64,000 nt of DNA from assembly GCF_037031225.1 (NCBI RefSeq), contig NZ_JAYEZN010000001.1:1302001-1366000 (forward strand), read 5' to 3'. Shown in pieces: positions 41,588 to 50,785 of the stretch (positions within the stretch are counted from its first letter, which is position 1; each line of letters starts with the position of its first letter). Source of the DNA: Halorientalis sp. LT38. GTDB taxonomy: Archaea > Halobacteriota > Halobacteria > Halobacteriales > Haloarculaceae. A program made the position numbers and the translations under genes. The notes under the pieces are model-generated. The model was not told the DNA's origin, searched no databases, and worked only from the letters and a program-made list of their open reading frames with translations.

Positions 41588-43107
41588 TCCTCGTCGGTCT
41601 TGATGTCCGCGGACAGCCCCTGTGCCATCTCGATGTCCTTCGAGTTGTTCACCGTCCAGGCGGTGCGTTCGGTGACGGCCTCGATCGACTCACGGGCGCT
41701 TGGCGTGCCCTTCCCGGACTTCTTGACGCCGCCGAAGGGAAGCTGGACCTCGGCACCGATGCAGGGCAGGTTGCCGTAGGCGAGGCCGACCTCGGCGTTG
41801 TCGCGGTAGTAGTTGATCTGGCGGTAGTCCTCGCTGATGATCGCCCCGGACAGTCCGTAGGGGACGTCGTTGTGGATCTCGACCGCGTCCTCGATGTCAC
41901 CGTCGTACTCGATGAGCGCGACGTGCGGCCCGAACACTTCCTCTTTGATGCAGCGCAGGTCGGGGTCGTACTCGGTCTCGTAGACGAACGGGCCGATCCA
42001 GAAGCCGTCGTCGTGGCCCTCGGGAATCTCGTCGTCGCCGAGTTCACTGCGATCGACGAGGACGTTCACCCCTTCCTCACGGGCGAGGTTGTTGCACTCG
42101 TTGAACTTCTCGACCTGGTCTTCGTCGACGGCGGGACCCATGAAGGTGCCTTCGTCGAGCGGATCGCCGACCGCGACCTGCTCGGCTACCTCGACGAACC
42201 GCGATTTGAACTCGTCGTAGACGTCCGTGTGGACGATCAGGCGCTCGCTGGAGACACAGCGCTGCCCGGTCGTCTTGAACGAGGACATGACCGCCGAGTG
42301 GACGGCGATGTCGAGGTCGGCCTCGTCGGTGACGACGATGCCGTTCTTCCCGCCCATCTCCAGGGAGGCCTCGCGACCGGGTTCGCCGCCGAGTTTGCCG
42401 CCGATCAGGTGACCGACTTCGGCGCTGCCGGTGAACAGGATCGTCGGAACGTCGTCGTTCTCGGTGATGGCGTTGCCGGCGTCGCCGAAGCCCTGAACCA
42501 TGTTGAACACGCCGTCCGGGATGCCCGCGTCGTCGAACATCTCGGCGATGATCTGGCCACACCACGGCGTCTGTTCGGCGGGCTTCCAGACGACGGTGTT
42601 GCCCTCGACCAGCGCGACGGCCATGTGCCAGAAGGGGATGGCGACCGGGAAGTTCCAGGGCGTGATGCAACCGATGACGCCCCGCGGCTTGCGGCGCATG
42701 TACGAGTCCTTGCTCGGGATCTCGCTGGGGACCACGTCACCGTGGGGGTGACGGGCGTTACCGGCGGCCCACTCGACCATGTGGTACGCCTCGACCACGT
42801 CGGCGGTCCCTTCGCTGATCTCCTTGCCACACTCCCGGGTGACGACCTCGCCGAGTTCGTCCGTCCGCTCGCGAAGTTCGTGGTAGATCTCCCAGAGGTA
42901 CTCCGCGCGGTCGATGTACGAGAGGCTCCGCCACTCCTCGAACGCGTCGTCGGCGGCGTCGATCGCACGGTCGACGTCTCCGGGCGTCCCCTTCTGGAAC
43001 GTCGCGATCGCCTCGCCGGTCGCGGGGTTGACGCTCTCGAAGGTCTCCTCGCCGTCGCCGGCGACCCATTCGCCGTCGATGTAGTGTCGGTAGATGTCGT
43101 CTGCCAT
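41584..43107 (-). CDS. Aldehyde dehydrogenase family protein
   Basis: 507 residues from the ATG at 43107. Catalytic Cys is in TTGQRCVSSER and the general-base Glu in LEMGGKNG. TPWNFPVAIPFW and FTGSAEVG define the NAD site. It resembles the aminoadipic semialdehyde/piperidine-carboxylate or betaine aldehyde-type branch by its GPAVDEDQVEKF and PSARESIEAVTERTAW segments. It oxidises an aldehyde to an acid. The TTG start six bases upstream is rejected because ATG with MADDIYRHYIDG starts at the usual place. Not linked by operon to its neighbours. Confidence 0.92.
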   Translation of the reverse strand: MADDIYRHYIDGEWVAGDGEETFESVNPATGEAIATFQKGTPGDVDRAIDAADDAFEEWRSLSYIDRAEYLWEIYHELRERTDELGEVVTRECGKEISEGTADVVEAYHMVEWAAGNARHPHGDVVPSEIPSKDSYMRRKPRGVIGCITPWNFPVAIPFWHMAVALVEGNTVVWKPAEQTPWCGQIIAEMFDDAGIPDGVFNMVQGFGDAGNAITENDDVPTILFTGSAEVGHLIGGKLGGEPGREASLEMGGKNGIVVTDEADLDIAVHSAVMSSFKTTGQRCVSSERLIVHTDVYDEFKSRFVEVAEQVAVGDPLDEGTFMGPAVDEDQVEKFNECNNLAREEGVNVLVDRSELGDDEIPEGHDDGFWIGPFVYETEYDPDLRCIKEEVFGPHVALIEYDGDIEDAVEIHNDVPYGLSGAIISEDYRQINYYRDNAEVGLAYGNLPCIGAEVQLPFGGVKKSGKGTPSARESIEAVTERTAWTVNNSKDIEMAQGLSADIKTDED

Positions 43108-43234
43108 GTACAACCACTAGAGGAATGACCCAATAACGGTTGTGATTCTAGGCCTCTCACTGCACGTCTGCCGACCATCGGTCCCGACCGCGTCGCGGCG
43201 GTCGCTGACGGACGGAATCGGTCACCGTCGCGGC

Positions 43235-43669
43235 TCAGGCCGCGACCACGGGGATGGCTTCCTCGGGGTCGATGCGGACGATTATCCGGGTCTCGCCCTC
43301 GTGCATCTCGGTCATGTAGTCCGTGTCGAGATCCATGTACCGGCGACCGAGTTCGTTGATGTGCTCCTCGGCGCCCTCTTCGGTTATCTCGACGACCTCG
43401 CCCCGGACCGTGAGGTAGCGGTACGGGTTCTCGGGGTCGATGACCGTCAGCGCGACCCGCGGATCGTTCCGGACGTTTCGGATCTTCCGTCGGCCCTCCG
43501 CGGAGTTGATCAGGAGGTGCTCGCCGTCGTAATCCACCCAGACCACGGTCGGGTGCGGCATGCCGTCCGGGTCCAGTGTCACGATGACGGTGTGCGATGG
43601 CCGTTCGAACAGGTCCGTGAAGTCGTCTGGAATGATTGTCACGAGGGTCCGTTCACCTCCGGGGACCAT
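43235..43669 (-). CDS. PPOX-class flavin/F420-dependent split-barrel protein
   Basis: 144 residues from the ATG at 43669. HTVIVTLDPDGMPHPTVVWVDYDG and RRKIRNVRNDPRVALTV are typical of the pyridoxamine 5'-phosphate oxidase-like barrel, in the subfamily predicted to use F420. Such proteins reduce or oxidise small compounds or bind FMN. F420 biosynthesis genes lie 12 kb away. It is an isolated gene convergent with nothing close; no partner is suggested by context. Confidence 0.82.
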   Translation of the reverse strand: MVPGGERTLVTIIPDDFTDLFERPSHTVIVTLDPDGMPHPTVVWVDYDGEHLLINSAEGRRKIRNVRNDPRVALTVIDPENPYRYLTVRGEVVEITEEGAEEHINELGRRYMDLDTDYMTEMHEGETRIIVRIDPEEAIPVVAA

Positions 43670-43748
43670 CAAGGTTTCATTCGCCGTGGACGTCGAGCCG
43701 CCGCCGCGACCGGACGTTTAAGACCCCACGAGATGTCTGCCCGCGTAG

Positions 43749-44642
43749 ATGGTGTTCCAAGCGCCGGGCGAGGTGTTCCTCCTCGCGCTCGGGAGTGGCG
43801 TCGCCTTCGGCCTGGGCCCCGTGTTCTCGAAGCGCGGGCTCGCCGACGCGGGAGACTGGATACAGAACACGGTCGTCGTGGTCGGGACGCGCGTCGTCCT
43901 CTTCTGGGCGGTGCTGCTCGCCACCGCTCGAACGGGCGCGCTCGACGGCGTGGCGCCGGCCACGGCCGGTTTCTTCGCCCTCGCGGGCGCCGCCATCGGC
44001 GTCGGCCGCTTCATGTTCTACAAGGGCGTCGACGACGTCGGCTCGACGCTCGCCAACGCGTTCGTGAACACCCGACCGCTCTTCGCGGTCCTGCTCGCCA
44101 TCCTCCTGCTGGGCGAGACGGTCACGCCGCGCATGGGTGCTGGCGTGTTGCTCCTGGTCGTCGGGCTGGTCGTCCTCTCGGTGTCGAAGGGCGGCGACGT
44201 CACGGGCTGGCAGCGGGTGGATCTCGGTCTCCCGCTGCTGGCGGCGATGCTGTTCGCGATCGGGAACGTCGCCAGGCGCTTTGGCTTCACCGAGAGCGCC
44301 ATCAGCACCCTGGAAGCGGTCGCCATCGGCGACCTCGTCGCCTTCCTGCTGGTCGGCGTCGTCGCGGTCGTCGGCAACTCCCGCGGCCTGGCCGCCTCGC
44401 GGACGGCCTACGCGAACTTCCTGCTGAGCGGTCTCTGTTCGGCGACCGGCATCTTCCTGCTGTTCCAGGCCTTTTCCCTCGAGGGCGGTACCGTCTCCAT
44501 CGTCGATCCGCTGTCGGCGACGGCGCCGCTGTTCACGACCGTCTTCGCGGTGGCGCTCCTGCGAGACCTCGAACGAGTGACGATCGGGACGGTCCTCGGC
44601 ATCGCCGTCGTCGTCTTCGGCGTCGCGCTGATCACGCTGTGA
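43749..44642 (+). CDS. EamA/DMT family transporter, copy 1
   Basis: 297 residues with about ten hydrophobic segments in two EamA repeats (about 10-145 and 155-295). Characteristic small-residue-rich helices and ends of repeats are seen (TRPLFAVLLAILLLGE in repeat 1; PLFTTVFAVALLRDLERV in repeat 2). These carriers export or import amino acids, sugars or metabolites across the cytoplasmic membrane. Highly similar to the gene at 47537-48439 in length and motifs (for example VFSKRGL and WIQNTVVVVGTR against AFSKRGL and WMQNTLVVLGTR). No close operon partner. Confidence 0.88.
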   Translation: MVFQAPGEVFLLALGSGVAFGLGPVFSKRGLADAGDWIQNTVVVVGTRVVLFWAVLLATARTGALDGVAPATAGFFALAGAAIGVGRFMFYKGVDDVGSTLANAFVNTRPLFAVLLAILLLGETVTPRMGAGVLLLVVGLVVLSVSKGGDVTGWQRVDLGLPLLAAMLFAIGNVARRFGFTESAISTLEAVAIGDLVAFLLVGVVAVVGNSRGLAASRTAYANFLLSGLCSATGIFLLFQAFSLEGGTVSIVDPLSATAPLFTTVFAVALLRDLERVTIGTVLGIAVVVFGVALITL

Positions 44643-44678
44643 CCCGGACGCGTACTCGCCCCACGGCGCGGGTCGCGG

Positions 44679-46175
44679 CTACAGGTCGTCCGGAAGCTCG
44701 TCGACGAAGTGGATCGCCCGCGGCCGCTTGTAGTCCGCGACGGCCGTCTGCTCGTCCAGCCAGTACGAGTCGATGGCGTCCGCGGTGAGCGACTCGTCGG
44801 CCGGGACGACGTACGCGACGACGCGCTCGCCCAGGTCGTCGTCCGGCTCGCCGGTCACGGCGCAGTCAGCCACGTCGGGGTGGGTCCGGAGCGTGCGCTC
44901 GACTTCGAGGGGATAGACGTTCTCGCCGCCGGAGATGACGACGTTGTCGATGCGGTCGAACATGTAGTAGCGGCCGTCCTCGCCGAGCAACGCGACGTCG
45001 TTGGTGTAGAGCCACTCCCCGTGGAGCGTCTCGTCGGTCTTCTCGGGCTGTTCGTAGTAGCCGTGCATGAGTTTCGGTGCGCGGACGATCAGCCGGCCGC
45101 GGTCGCCCCGCTCGACGGTGTCGGTCGGCCTGGCGTCGTCCGCCAGTTCGATCAGGCGCACGTCGACGTTGAGGAACGGCTTCCCGATGCAGTAGTCGTT
45201 CGGACGGGCCGCGGGCGCAGTCGAGTCGCGGAGGGTCACAAAGCCCGTCGTCTCCGTGAGCCCGTAGACGTTGTAGTGGTCGTGGCAGAGTTCGGTCGTG
45301 ATCCAGTCGGCGACGTCGTCGGGGACCGGCGCACCGGAACTCATGACGAGCCGCAACGACGAGCAGTCGTACCCGTCCGCGCCTGCGTCTTTCAGCCGCT
45401 TGAGGTGCGTGGGTACCCCGAGAGTGAGGGTGATCGACTCCGACTCGAACAGGTCGAGCGTCCGCTCGGGATCGAACCGCGGTTGCATCACGTTCGCCGC
45501 GCCGGCGAGGACGCTCGGTAGCAACACGTTCAGGTAGTCCGCCGAGTGGAACATCGGCGCGACGTGCAGCGAGCGGTCCGTGTGACGGAAGTCGAACTCG
45601 GCCAGGCAGGCCATCGCGTTGGCCCACACGCTCCGGTGGTCGGTCTCGACGAGTTTCGGCCGCCCCGTCGTTCCCGAGGTGTGCATCATCACGGCCAGGT
45701 CCGTCGGGGCGACGTCCCCGTCGTCGGGCGTCGTCGCCGGCGCGTCCGCGCCGAGCGTCGCGAACGGGTCGCCCAGGTCGGGGTCGTCCCCGGTCGAAAA
45801 GTAGTGCTCGACGGGCGAGAGCTCCGACCGGACCGAGGCCACGCGGTCGGCGAGTTCCTCGTCGTACAGCAGGACGGACGTCTCGGCCGTCGTCACCACG
45901 TGGACGAGGTCGTCGAGCGAGAGCCGGAAGTTCATCGGGACCGCGACCGCGCCGAGCTTCTGGGCGGCGAAGTACGCCGTCGCCTGTTCGACCCGGTTGC
46001 GTGTCAGGATGCCCACCCGGCCGCCCGCCTCGACGCCGCTGTCGGCCAGCGCGTTCGCGACGCGGTCGACCCGGCGGTTCCACTGGTCGTAGGTGAGCCG
46101 GCGATCGCCCTGGACCATCGCGTCGGTGTCCGGCCAGCGCGTCGCCGTCTGGTCGAGGATCCGTCCGAGAAGCAT
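44679..46175 (-). CDS. AMP-dependent ligase with truncated C-terminus
   Basis: 498 residues from the ATG at 46175. The N-domain is normal: HTSGTTGRPKLVETDH, YGLTETTGFV and SSGAPVP. Two departures stand out. The hinge motif reads YTNDVALLGEDG with Asn where TGD is expected. The protein stops at FVDELPDDL, a few residues before the usual TxxGKxxR motif, so the lysine needed for adenylation is missing; the bases after the stop do not restore the motif in any frame by eye. It may have lost function, act only in the thioester half-reaction, or work with another protein. It is followed by EamA copy 1 (convergent). Confidence 0.82.
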   Translation of the reverse strand: MLLGRILDQTATRWPDTDAMVQGDRRLTYDQWNRRVDRVANALADSGVEAGGRVGILTRNRVEQATAYFAAQKLGAVAVPMNFRLSLDDLVHVVTTAETSVLLYDEELADRVASVRSELSPVEHYFSTGDDPDLGDPFATLGADAPATTPDDGDVAPTDLAVMMHTSGTTGRPKLVETDHRSVWANAMACLAEFDFRHTDRSLHVAPMFHSADYLNVLLPSVLAGAANVMQPRFDPERTLDLFESESITLTLGVPTHLKRLKDAGADGYDCSSLRLVMSSGAPVPDDVADWITTELCHDHYNVYGLTETTGFVTLRDSTAPAARPNDYCIGKPFLNVDVRLIELADDARPTDTVERGDRGRLIVRAPKLMHGYYEQPEKTDETLHGEWLYTNDVALLGEDGRYYMFDRIDNVVISGGENVYPLEVERTLRTHPDVADCAVTGEPDDDLGERVVAYVVPADESLTADAIDSYWLDEQTAVADYKRPRAIHFVDELPDDL

Positions 46176-46365
46176 GGATACTGCAGGTTCCCGCCGATCG
46201 GTGTTAACAGTACTGTTTCCTGTCGACTCGACGATCGGTCGCTGACCGCCAAAAACCGCCCGAACGTGCGGCGATGTATGGCTCGTCCAGCAGTGCCAAC
46301 GGCGACGCTCACACCCGGTGGCCACGTGATCGTTCGAGGCGGAACCCTCCCGTGGCGGTCGACAC

Positions 46366-47418
46366 CTAGTCCTGCGTCAGGACGACCTTTCCGTAGAGGC
46401 GTCGCTGGTCCATCAGCTCGAAGGCACGCGCGAACTCCTCGAACGGGAGCGTCTCCTGGACGACGGGCTCGACGCTCCCGTCGAAGACGAACCCCATGGC
46501 CGTCTCGAAGGCGGTGCGGCTGTGGGTCGTACTGCCGTAGATCTCGAGCTGGCGGACGAACATCAATCGGAGTTCCGAGGTCGGGTTGGGCCCGGCCGTC
46601 GCCCCGGACAGGACGAGTCGGCCGCCGTGGGTGAGCGAGCGCATCGACGGGACCCACGTGTCGCCGCCGACGTTGTTGTAGACCACGTCGACGCCGCGCC
46701 CGTCGGTCAGCTCCCAGATCCGGCTGTCGAAGTCCTCCTCGGTGTAGTCGATGACGTGGTCGACGCCCAGGTCCCGGAGGAACTCGGCCTTCTCCTCGCT
46801 GCTCGTGGTCCCGTACACCGTCTCGGCGTTCAGCACTTCCGTCGCGAACTGGACCGCGTACGTGCCGACGCCGCCGGTCGCCCCGACGATCAGGACGTCG
46901 TCGTCGGGCCGGACCCCCGCGCGGTCGGCCAGCGCCCGCCAGGCGGTCCCGGCCGCCATCGGCGCCGCCGCGGCCGTCTGGAGGTCGTAGCCGTCCGGAA
47001 CCGGGTACAGGTTCGTCCGGGGGACGGTGATGTACTCGGCGAACCCACCCTTCCGGTGCTCGCCGAGGACCTCGTAGTTTGCGCACATGGACTGTTCGCC
47101 CTGCAGGCAGAACTCGCACTCGCCACAGGCGTGGGCGGGGTTGACGACGACGCGGTCGCCGACGGCCCAGTCGTCGACGCGCTCGCCGACCTCGGCGACG
47201 ACGCCGGCGGTGTCCCCGCCACCCCAGAAGGGGTACTCGGTGACGTAGTGGTCTAGCTCTCGAACGGCGATGAGATCCTGGTGATTGAGCGCCGACGCCT
47301 TCACGTCCACGAGCACCTCTTCGGGCCCCGGCTCCGGTTTCGGGACCGATAGCAACTCGAAGTTGTCGATGTCGCCGTGTTCGTGGAAACCGATCGCGCG
47401 CATCTCGTCTGCGGACAT
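46366..47418 (-). CDS. Quinone-reductase-like MDR oxidoreductase, copy 2
   Basis: 350 residues from the ATG at 47418. It shares with the protein at 21225 the structural-zinc lobe (CGECEFC...SMC), loss of the catalytic zinc residues (ALNHQDLIAV, WGGGDTAG), the VGATGGVGTYAVQ Rossmann loop and the terminal RLYGKVVLTQD. The reaction is likely NADPH-dependent reduction of an enone, quinone or enoyl-CoA. It is upstream of the truncated ligase on the same strand (190-base gap) and divergent from EamA copy 2. An internal ATG (15 bases later) is an alternative start. Confidence 0.88.
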   Translation of the reverse strand: MSADEMRAIGFHEHGDIDNFELLSVPKPEPGPEEVLVDVKASALNHQDLIAVRELDHYVTEYPFWGGGDTAGVVAEVGERVDDWAVGDRVVVNPAHACGECEFCLQGEQSMCANYEVLGEHRKGGFAEYITVPRTNLYPVPDGYDLQTAAAAPMAAGTAWRALADRAGVRPDDDVLIVGATGGVGTYAVQFATEVLNAETVYGTTSSEEKAEFLRDLGVDHVIDYTEEDFDSRIWELTDGRGVDVVYNNVGGDTWVPSMRSLTHGGRLVLSGATAGPNPTSELRLMFVRQLEIYGSTTHSRTAFETAMGFVFDGSVEPVVQETLPFEEFARAFELMDQRRLYGKVVLTQD

Positions 47419-47536
47419 CCTTACCCCAGAGACAGGAGCCGGGATGAAGTAAGTTACCGTCAGCGACGGGCCGAGCGGACCACCGAGCCGATTGCCACGA
47501 CCGGATGGACTAAACGTGTGACGCGAAACGCCAGAC

Positions 47537-48439
47537 ATGATGGGAATCGGGTCGACAATCGAGGTGTCCGCGCTGGCCATCGGAGCCGCGCTGTTCTGGG
47601 GGTTCGAGCCGGCCTTCTCGAAGCGCGGACTCGACGGGGCCGGCACGTGGATGCAGAACACGCTCGTCGTCCTGGGGACCCGGACGGCACTATACTGGGT
47701 CCTGCTGGTCGTCACGGGCGGGGCGGCCGCCCTGACGGGGATCACCGCCGAGACCGTCGTCCTGTTCGCGCTCTCCGGTGTCGTCGCGTCGGGTCTCGGT
47801 CGGTTGCTGTTCTACGTCGCCGTCGACGAGATCGGGTCGGCCATCACGAACGCGTTCACGAACACGCGACCGCTGTTCGCGGTGGGGCTCGCCGTCGTCT
47901 TGCTCGGAGAGGACGTCACGGTACTGATGGCGATCGGGACGCTCGTCATCGTCGCGGGCCTCGTCGTGATGACGTTGTCGGAGGGCGGTGACATCGAGGG
48001 CTGGGACCGCCGGTACCTCGCGTTGCCGCTCCTCACGGCCACGTTCTTCGCGCTCGGCAACATCATCCGCCGGTTCGGATTCACGACCGCCACCATCGAG
48101 CCCCTCCAGGCCATCGCCATCGCGAACCTCGCGGCGTTCATCTTCGTGAGTGGGACGGCAGTCGTCTCCGACAACCACGACCTGCACGGCTCCCGGGAGT
48201 CGTACGCCTACTTCACCGTCAGCGGTCTGTTCGCCGGCATGGGTCTCCTTCTGGTGTTCCAGGCGCTCTCCCTCGACGGCGGCCACGTCGCCATCGTCGA
48301 CCCGCTGACCGCCACGGCACCGCTGTTCACGACCGTCTTCGCGGCAGCCTTCCTGCGCGACGTCGAGCGCGTCACTCTCGGGACGGTCGTCGGCGTCCTC
48401 GTCGCCATCGCGGGCGTGGTCCTCGTCACGGCCGGGTAA
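47537..48439 (+). CDS. EamA/DMT family transporter, copy 2
   Basis: 300 residues, ten hydrophobic segments, two EamA repeats. Same motifs as copy 1. Loops differ mostly in the middle (GGDIEGWDRRYL) and after helix 8 (SDNHDLHGSRESY). Because the two copies flank a ligase and an MDR gene, they may be the remains of a duplication or transport related compounds of that small cluster. No signal for substrate. Confidence 0.88.
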   Translation: MMGIGSTIEVSALAIGAALFWGFEPAFSKRGLDGAGTWMQNTLVVLGTRTALYWVLLVVTGGAAALTGITAETVVLFALSGVVASGLGRLLFYVAVDEIGSAITNAFTNTRPLFAVGLAVVLLGEDVTVLMAIGTLVIVAGLVVMTLSEGGDIEGWDRRYLALPLLTATFFALGNIIRRFGFTTATIEPLQAIAIANLAAFIFVSGTAVVSDNHDLHGSRESYAYFTVSGLFAGMGLLLVFQALSLDGGHVAIVDPLTATAPLFTTVFAAAFLRDVERVTLGTVVGVLVAIAGVVLVTAG

Positions 48440-48512
48440 GCGGCGACGACTCCGCCGACCGAGTATCCACAGAAAGAAAGCCCTTTTACCCTTCTTGGCA
48501 CACGATGGGAGT

Positions 48513-50198
48513 ATGACAGACGCACCCAGACTGGACGCCTACCACTTCTACGAGCAGGAGTGGAGCGGATACGACGAACTGTTCGACGCCTTCGAGTGGG
48601 AGATCCCCGAGCAGTTCAACATGGCCGACTATATCTGTGATCGCTGGGCCGAGGACGGCGACCGGGTCGCCATCTACACCAGGCGCGGCGACGGCACCGA
48701 AGACGCCATCACCTTCGAGGAACTCCGCGAATACACGAACGCGCTGGCGAACTACCTGGCCGACCAGGGCGTCGAGCGCGGCGACCGCATCGCGGTCAAC
48801 ACCCCACAGAAGCCCGAGACCGTCGTCGCCCACGTCGCCGCGTGGAAACTCGGCGCCGTCTCGGTCCCGCTGTCGGTCCTGCACGGCCCGGACTCGGTCG
48901 CCTACCGTCTGGAGGACGCCGACTGCGTCGCCGCCATCGTCGACGCAGGCAACGTCGACTCGTTCCGCGAGGGGTGTGCCGACGTCGACGGCTGTGAAAC
49001 CGTCCTGACCGTCGCGGTGGACGACCGAGAGCCCGCCGAGGAGGACCTCTGGGACGTCGTCGAGAACGGCGACCCCGAGTTCGAACCCGTGACGACCGAC
49101 GCAGAGGAGACCGCCATCATCCTCTACACCAGTGGGACGACCGGCGACCCGAAGGGCGTCGTCCACGCACACCGCCTCCTGCTCGGGTTCCTGCCGATGC
49201 TGGTCAACACGATCGGGAACCACGACGTCAGGGACGACGACGTGTTCTGGTCGCCGACGGAGTGGGCGTGGATCGGTACACTCTACCTGGTCGTGTTCCC
49301 GCCGCTGTTCTACGGCCAGCCCACCGTCGCGGTCGAGAGCGACCAGTTCGATCCCGTCGAGGCCTTCGACGTCATCGACACGTTCGACGTGTCCGCATTC
49401 TTCGCGCCCCCGACCGCCCTGCGGATGATGATGCAGGTCGACACGACCGACCTCGACGTGGACGTCGACAGTATGCGCGCCATCTCCAGCGGCGGGGAGT
49501 CCGTCGGTGAGAGCATCAAGACCTGGGCCAACGACGAGTTCGACGGCGCGGCCGTCAACGAGGTGTACGGCCAGACCGAGGCCGACCCCATCGTCTGTGA
49601 GTGTGCTGCCATCGGCGTCTCTCGCGACGGCTCGATGGGCAAGCCGACACTCGGCGCGGACGTGACGATCGTCGACCCCCAGACGGGCGACCCCTACGAG
49701 GAGCGCGACAAACTCGGGGAGATCGCCGTCGACTACGAGAGCAGCTACCCGATCTGTTTCAAGGAGTACTGGAACAAGCCGGAAAAGACCGCCGCGAAGG
49801 TCCAGGACGGCTGGCTCCTCACCGAGGACCTCGGCCGGATGGACGAGGACGGCTACCTCTACTTCGAGAGCCGCAAAGACGACGTCATCATCTGCTCGGG
49901 CTACCGGATCGGCCCCGAGGAAGTCGAGGAGTCACTGGCCGGTCACGAGGCCGTCGTCGACGCCGGCGTCATCGGCGTGCCCGAGGAACGCCGCGGCGAG
50001 ATCCCGAAGGCGTTCGTGATCCTCGCTCCCGAGTTCGAACCGAGCGACGAACTGGTCGAGACGCTTCAGGACCACGTCAAGAATCGACTGGCGAAGTACC
50101 AGTACCCCCGCGAGGTCGAGTTCGTCGACGACCTGCCCCAGACGGCGACGGGGAAGATCCAGCGTTTCGAACTGCGCGAGCGGGAGGGACTCGAGTAA
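48513..50198 (+). CDS. Medium-chain acyl-CoA synthetase (MACS-like)
   Basis: 561 residues from the ATG at 48513. YTSGTTGDPKGVVHAH, YGQTEADPIVCE, CSGYRIGPEEVEE and TATGKIQRFELR are the acetyl-CoA synthetase/MACS-type motifs. The hinge has LLTEDLGRMDEDG with Glu in place of the Gly of TGD. SPTEWAWIGTLY is a MACS feature (acyl-pocket Trp residues). It activates short or medium, possibly aromatic or branched acids. It starts 73 bases after EamA copy 2 on the same strand; it may also have its own promoter in the A-rich stretch at 48470-48490. Confidence 0.92.
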   Translation: MTDAPRLDAYHFYEQEWSGYDELFDAFEWEIPEQFNMADYICDRWAEDGDRVAIYTRRGDGTEDAITFEELREYTNALANYLADQGVERGDRIAVNTPQKPETVVAHVAAWKLGAVSVPLSVLHGPDSVAYRLEDADCVAAIVDAGNVDSFREGCADVDGCETVLTVAVDDREPAEEDLWDVVENGDPEFEPVTTDAEETAIILYTSGTTGDPKGVVHAHRLLLGFLPMLVNTIGNHDVRDDDVFWSPTEWAWIGTLYLVVFPPLFYGQPTVAVESDQFDPVEAFDVIDTFDVSAFFAPPTALRMMMQVDTTDLDVDVDSMRAISSGGESVGESIKTWANDEFDGAAVNEVYGQTEADPIVCECAAIGVSRDGSMGKPTLGADVTIVDPQTGDPYEERDKLGEIAVDYESSYPICFKEYWNKPEKTAAKVQDGWLLTEDLGRMDEDGYLYFESRKDDVIICSGYRIGPEEVEESLAGHEAVVDAGVIGVPEERRGEIPKAFVILAPEFEPSDELVETLQDHVKNRLAKYQYPREVEFVDDLPQTATGKIQRFELREREGLE

Positions 50199-50245
50199 TC
50201 AGCAGCCACGGGCGACTGCAATTCGGTGACGCGCCGCGACCGCTC

Positions 50246-50638
50246 TCACTTCGGGACGGGTACCGAGACGACGGGGATCGACGTGTTCAACAGGATTTGC
50301 TGTGCGGTGCTCCCGAAGACGACCTTGCCCGTGGGGTTGCGCTTGTGAACGCCGATGACGATCTCGTCGGCGTCGTGTTCGGACGCGAACGCGATGATCT
50401 CCTCGGCCGGGTCGTTGTCGCGGATGAGCTGGTGTGTCTCGACATCGAGGCCGCCGAGGGCCGCCTGCAGGTCGTCGACCGCCTGCTCGCCGGCCCGGAC
50501 CTCTTCGACGTCCTCGGACCCCTCCGAGAGGGCGTTGACGACGAGGATGTCGTCGTCGGGAGTCGCCCGTTTCGCGAGATACGCGCCGATGTGTTCACTA
50601 TCCGCTTTACTCCTCGTCCCAGCGACGAATCGTGTCAT
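50246..50638 (-). CDS. Universal stress protein (UspA family)
   Basis: 130 residues, one Usp domain. The C-terminal ATP-binding pattern is visible: IVIGVHKRNPTGKVVFGSTAQQILLNTSIPVVSVP, with the GxxGs-like loop altered (GKVVFGST). It is a cytoplasmic regulator or chaperone-like protein for stress. TATA-like CTTTTTGTG is upstream on the minus strand. Divergent from the xdhC-like gene; no functional link is implied. Confidence 0.87.
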   Translation of the reverse strand: MTRFVAGTRSKADSEHIGAYLAKRATPDDDILVVNALSEGSEDVEEVRAGEQAVDDLQAALGGLDVETHQLIRDNDPAEEIIAFASEHDADEIVIGVHKRNPTGKVVFGSTAQQILLNTSIPVVSVPVPK

Positions 50639-50785
50639 GGACTGATATCACATTCGGGGTCACAAAAAGATTCCTCCGACAGTCCCTCGACGGAGTCGTC
50701 GAACTCGCCGAAGCGGCGGGCAGCGTCGACGTCGCCGGGGTCGATTGGAGAACGCTTTTGTGACTCAGTGACCCTATCCACGAAC

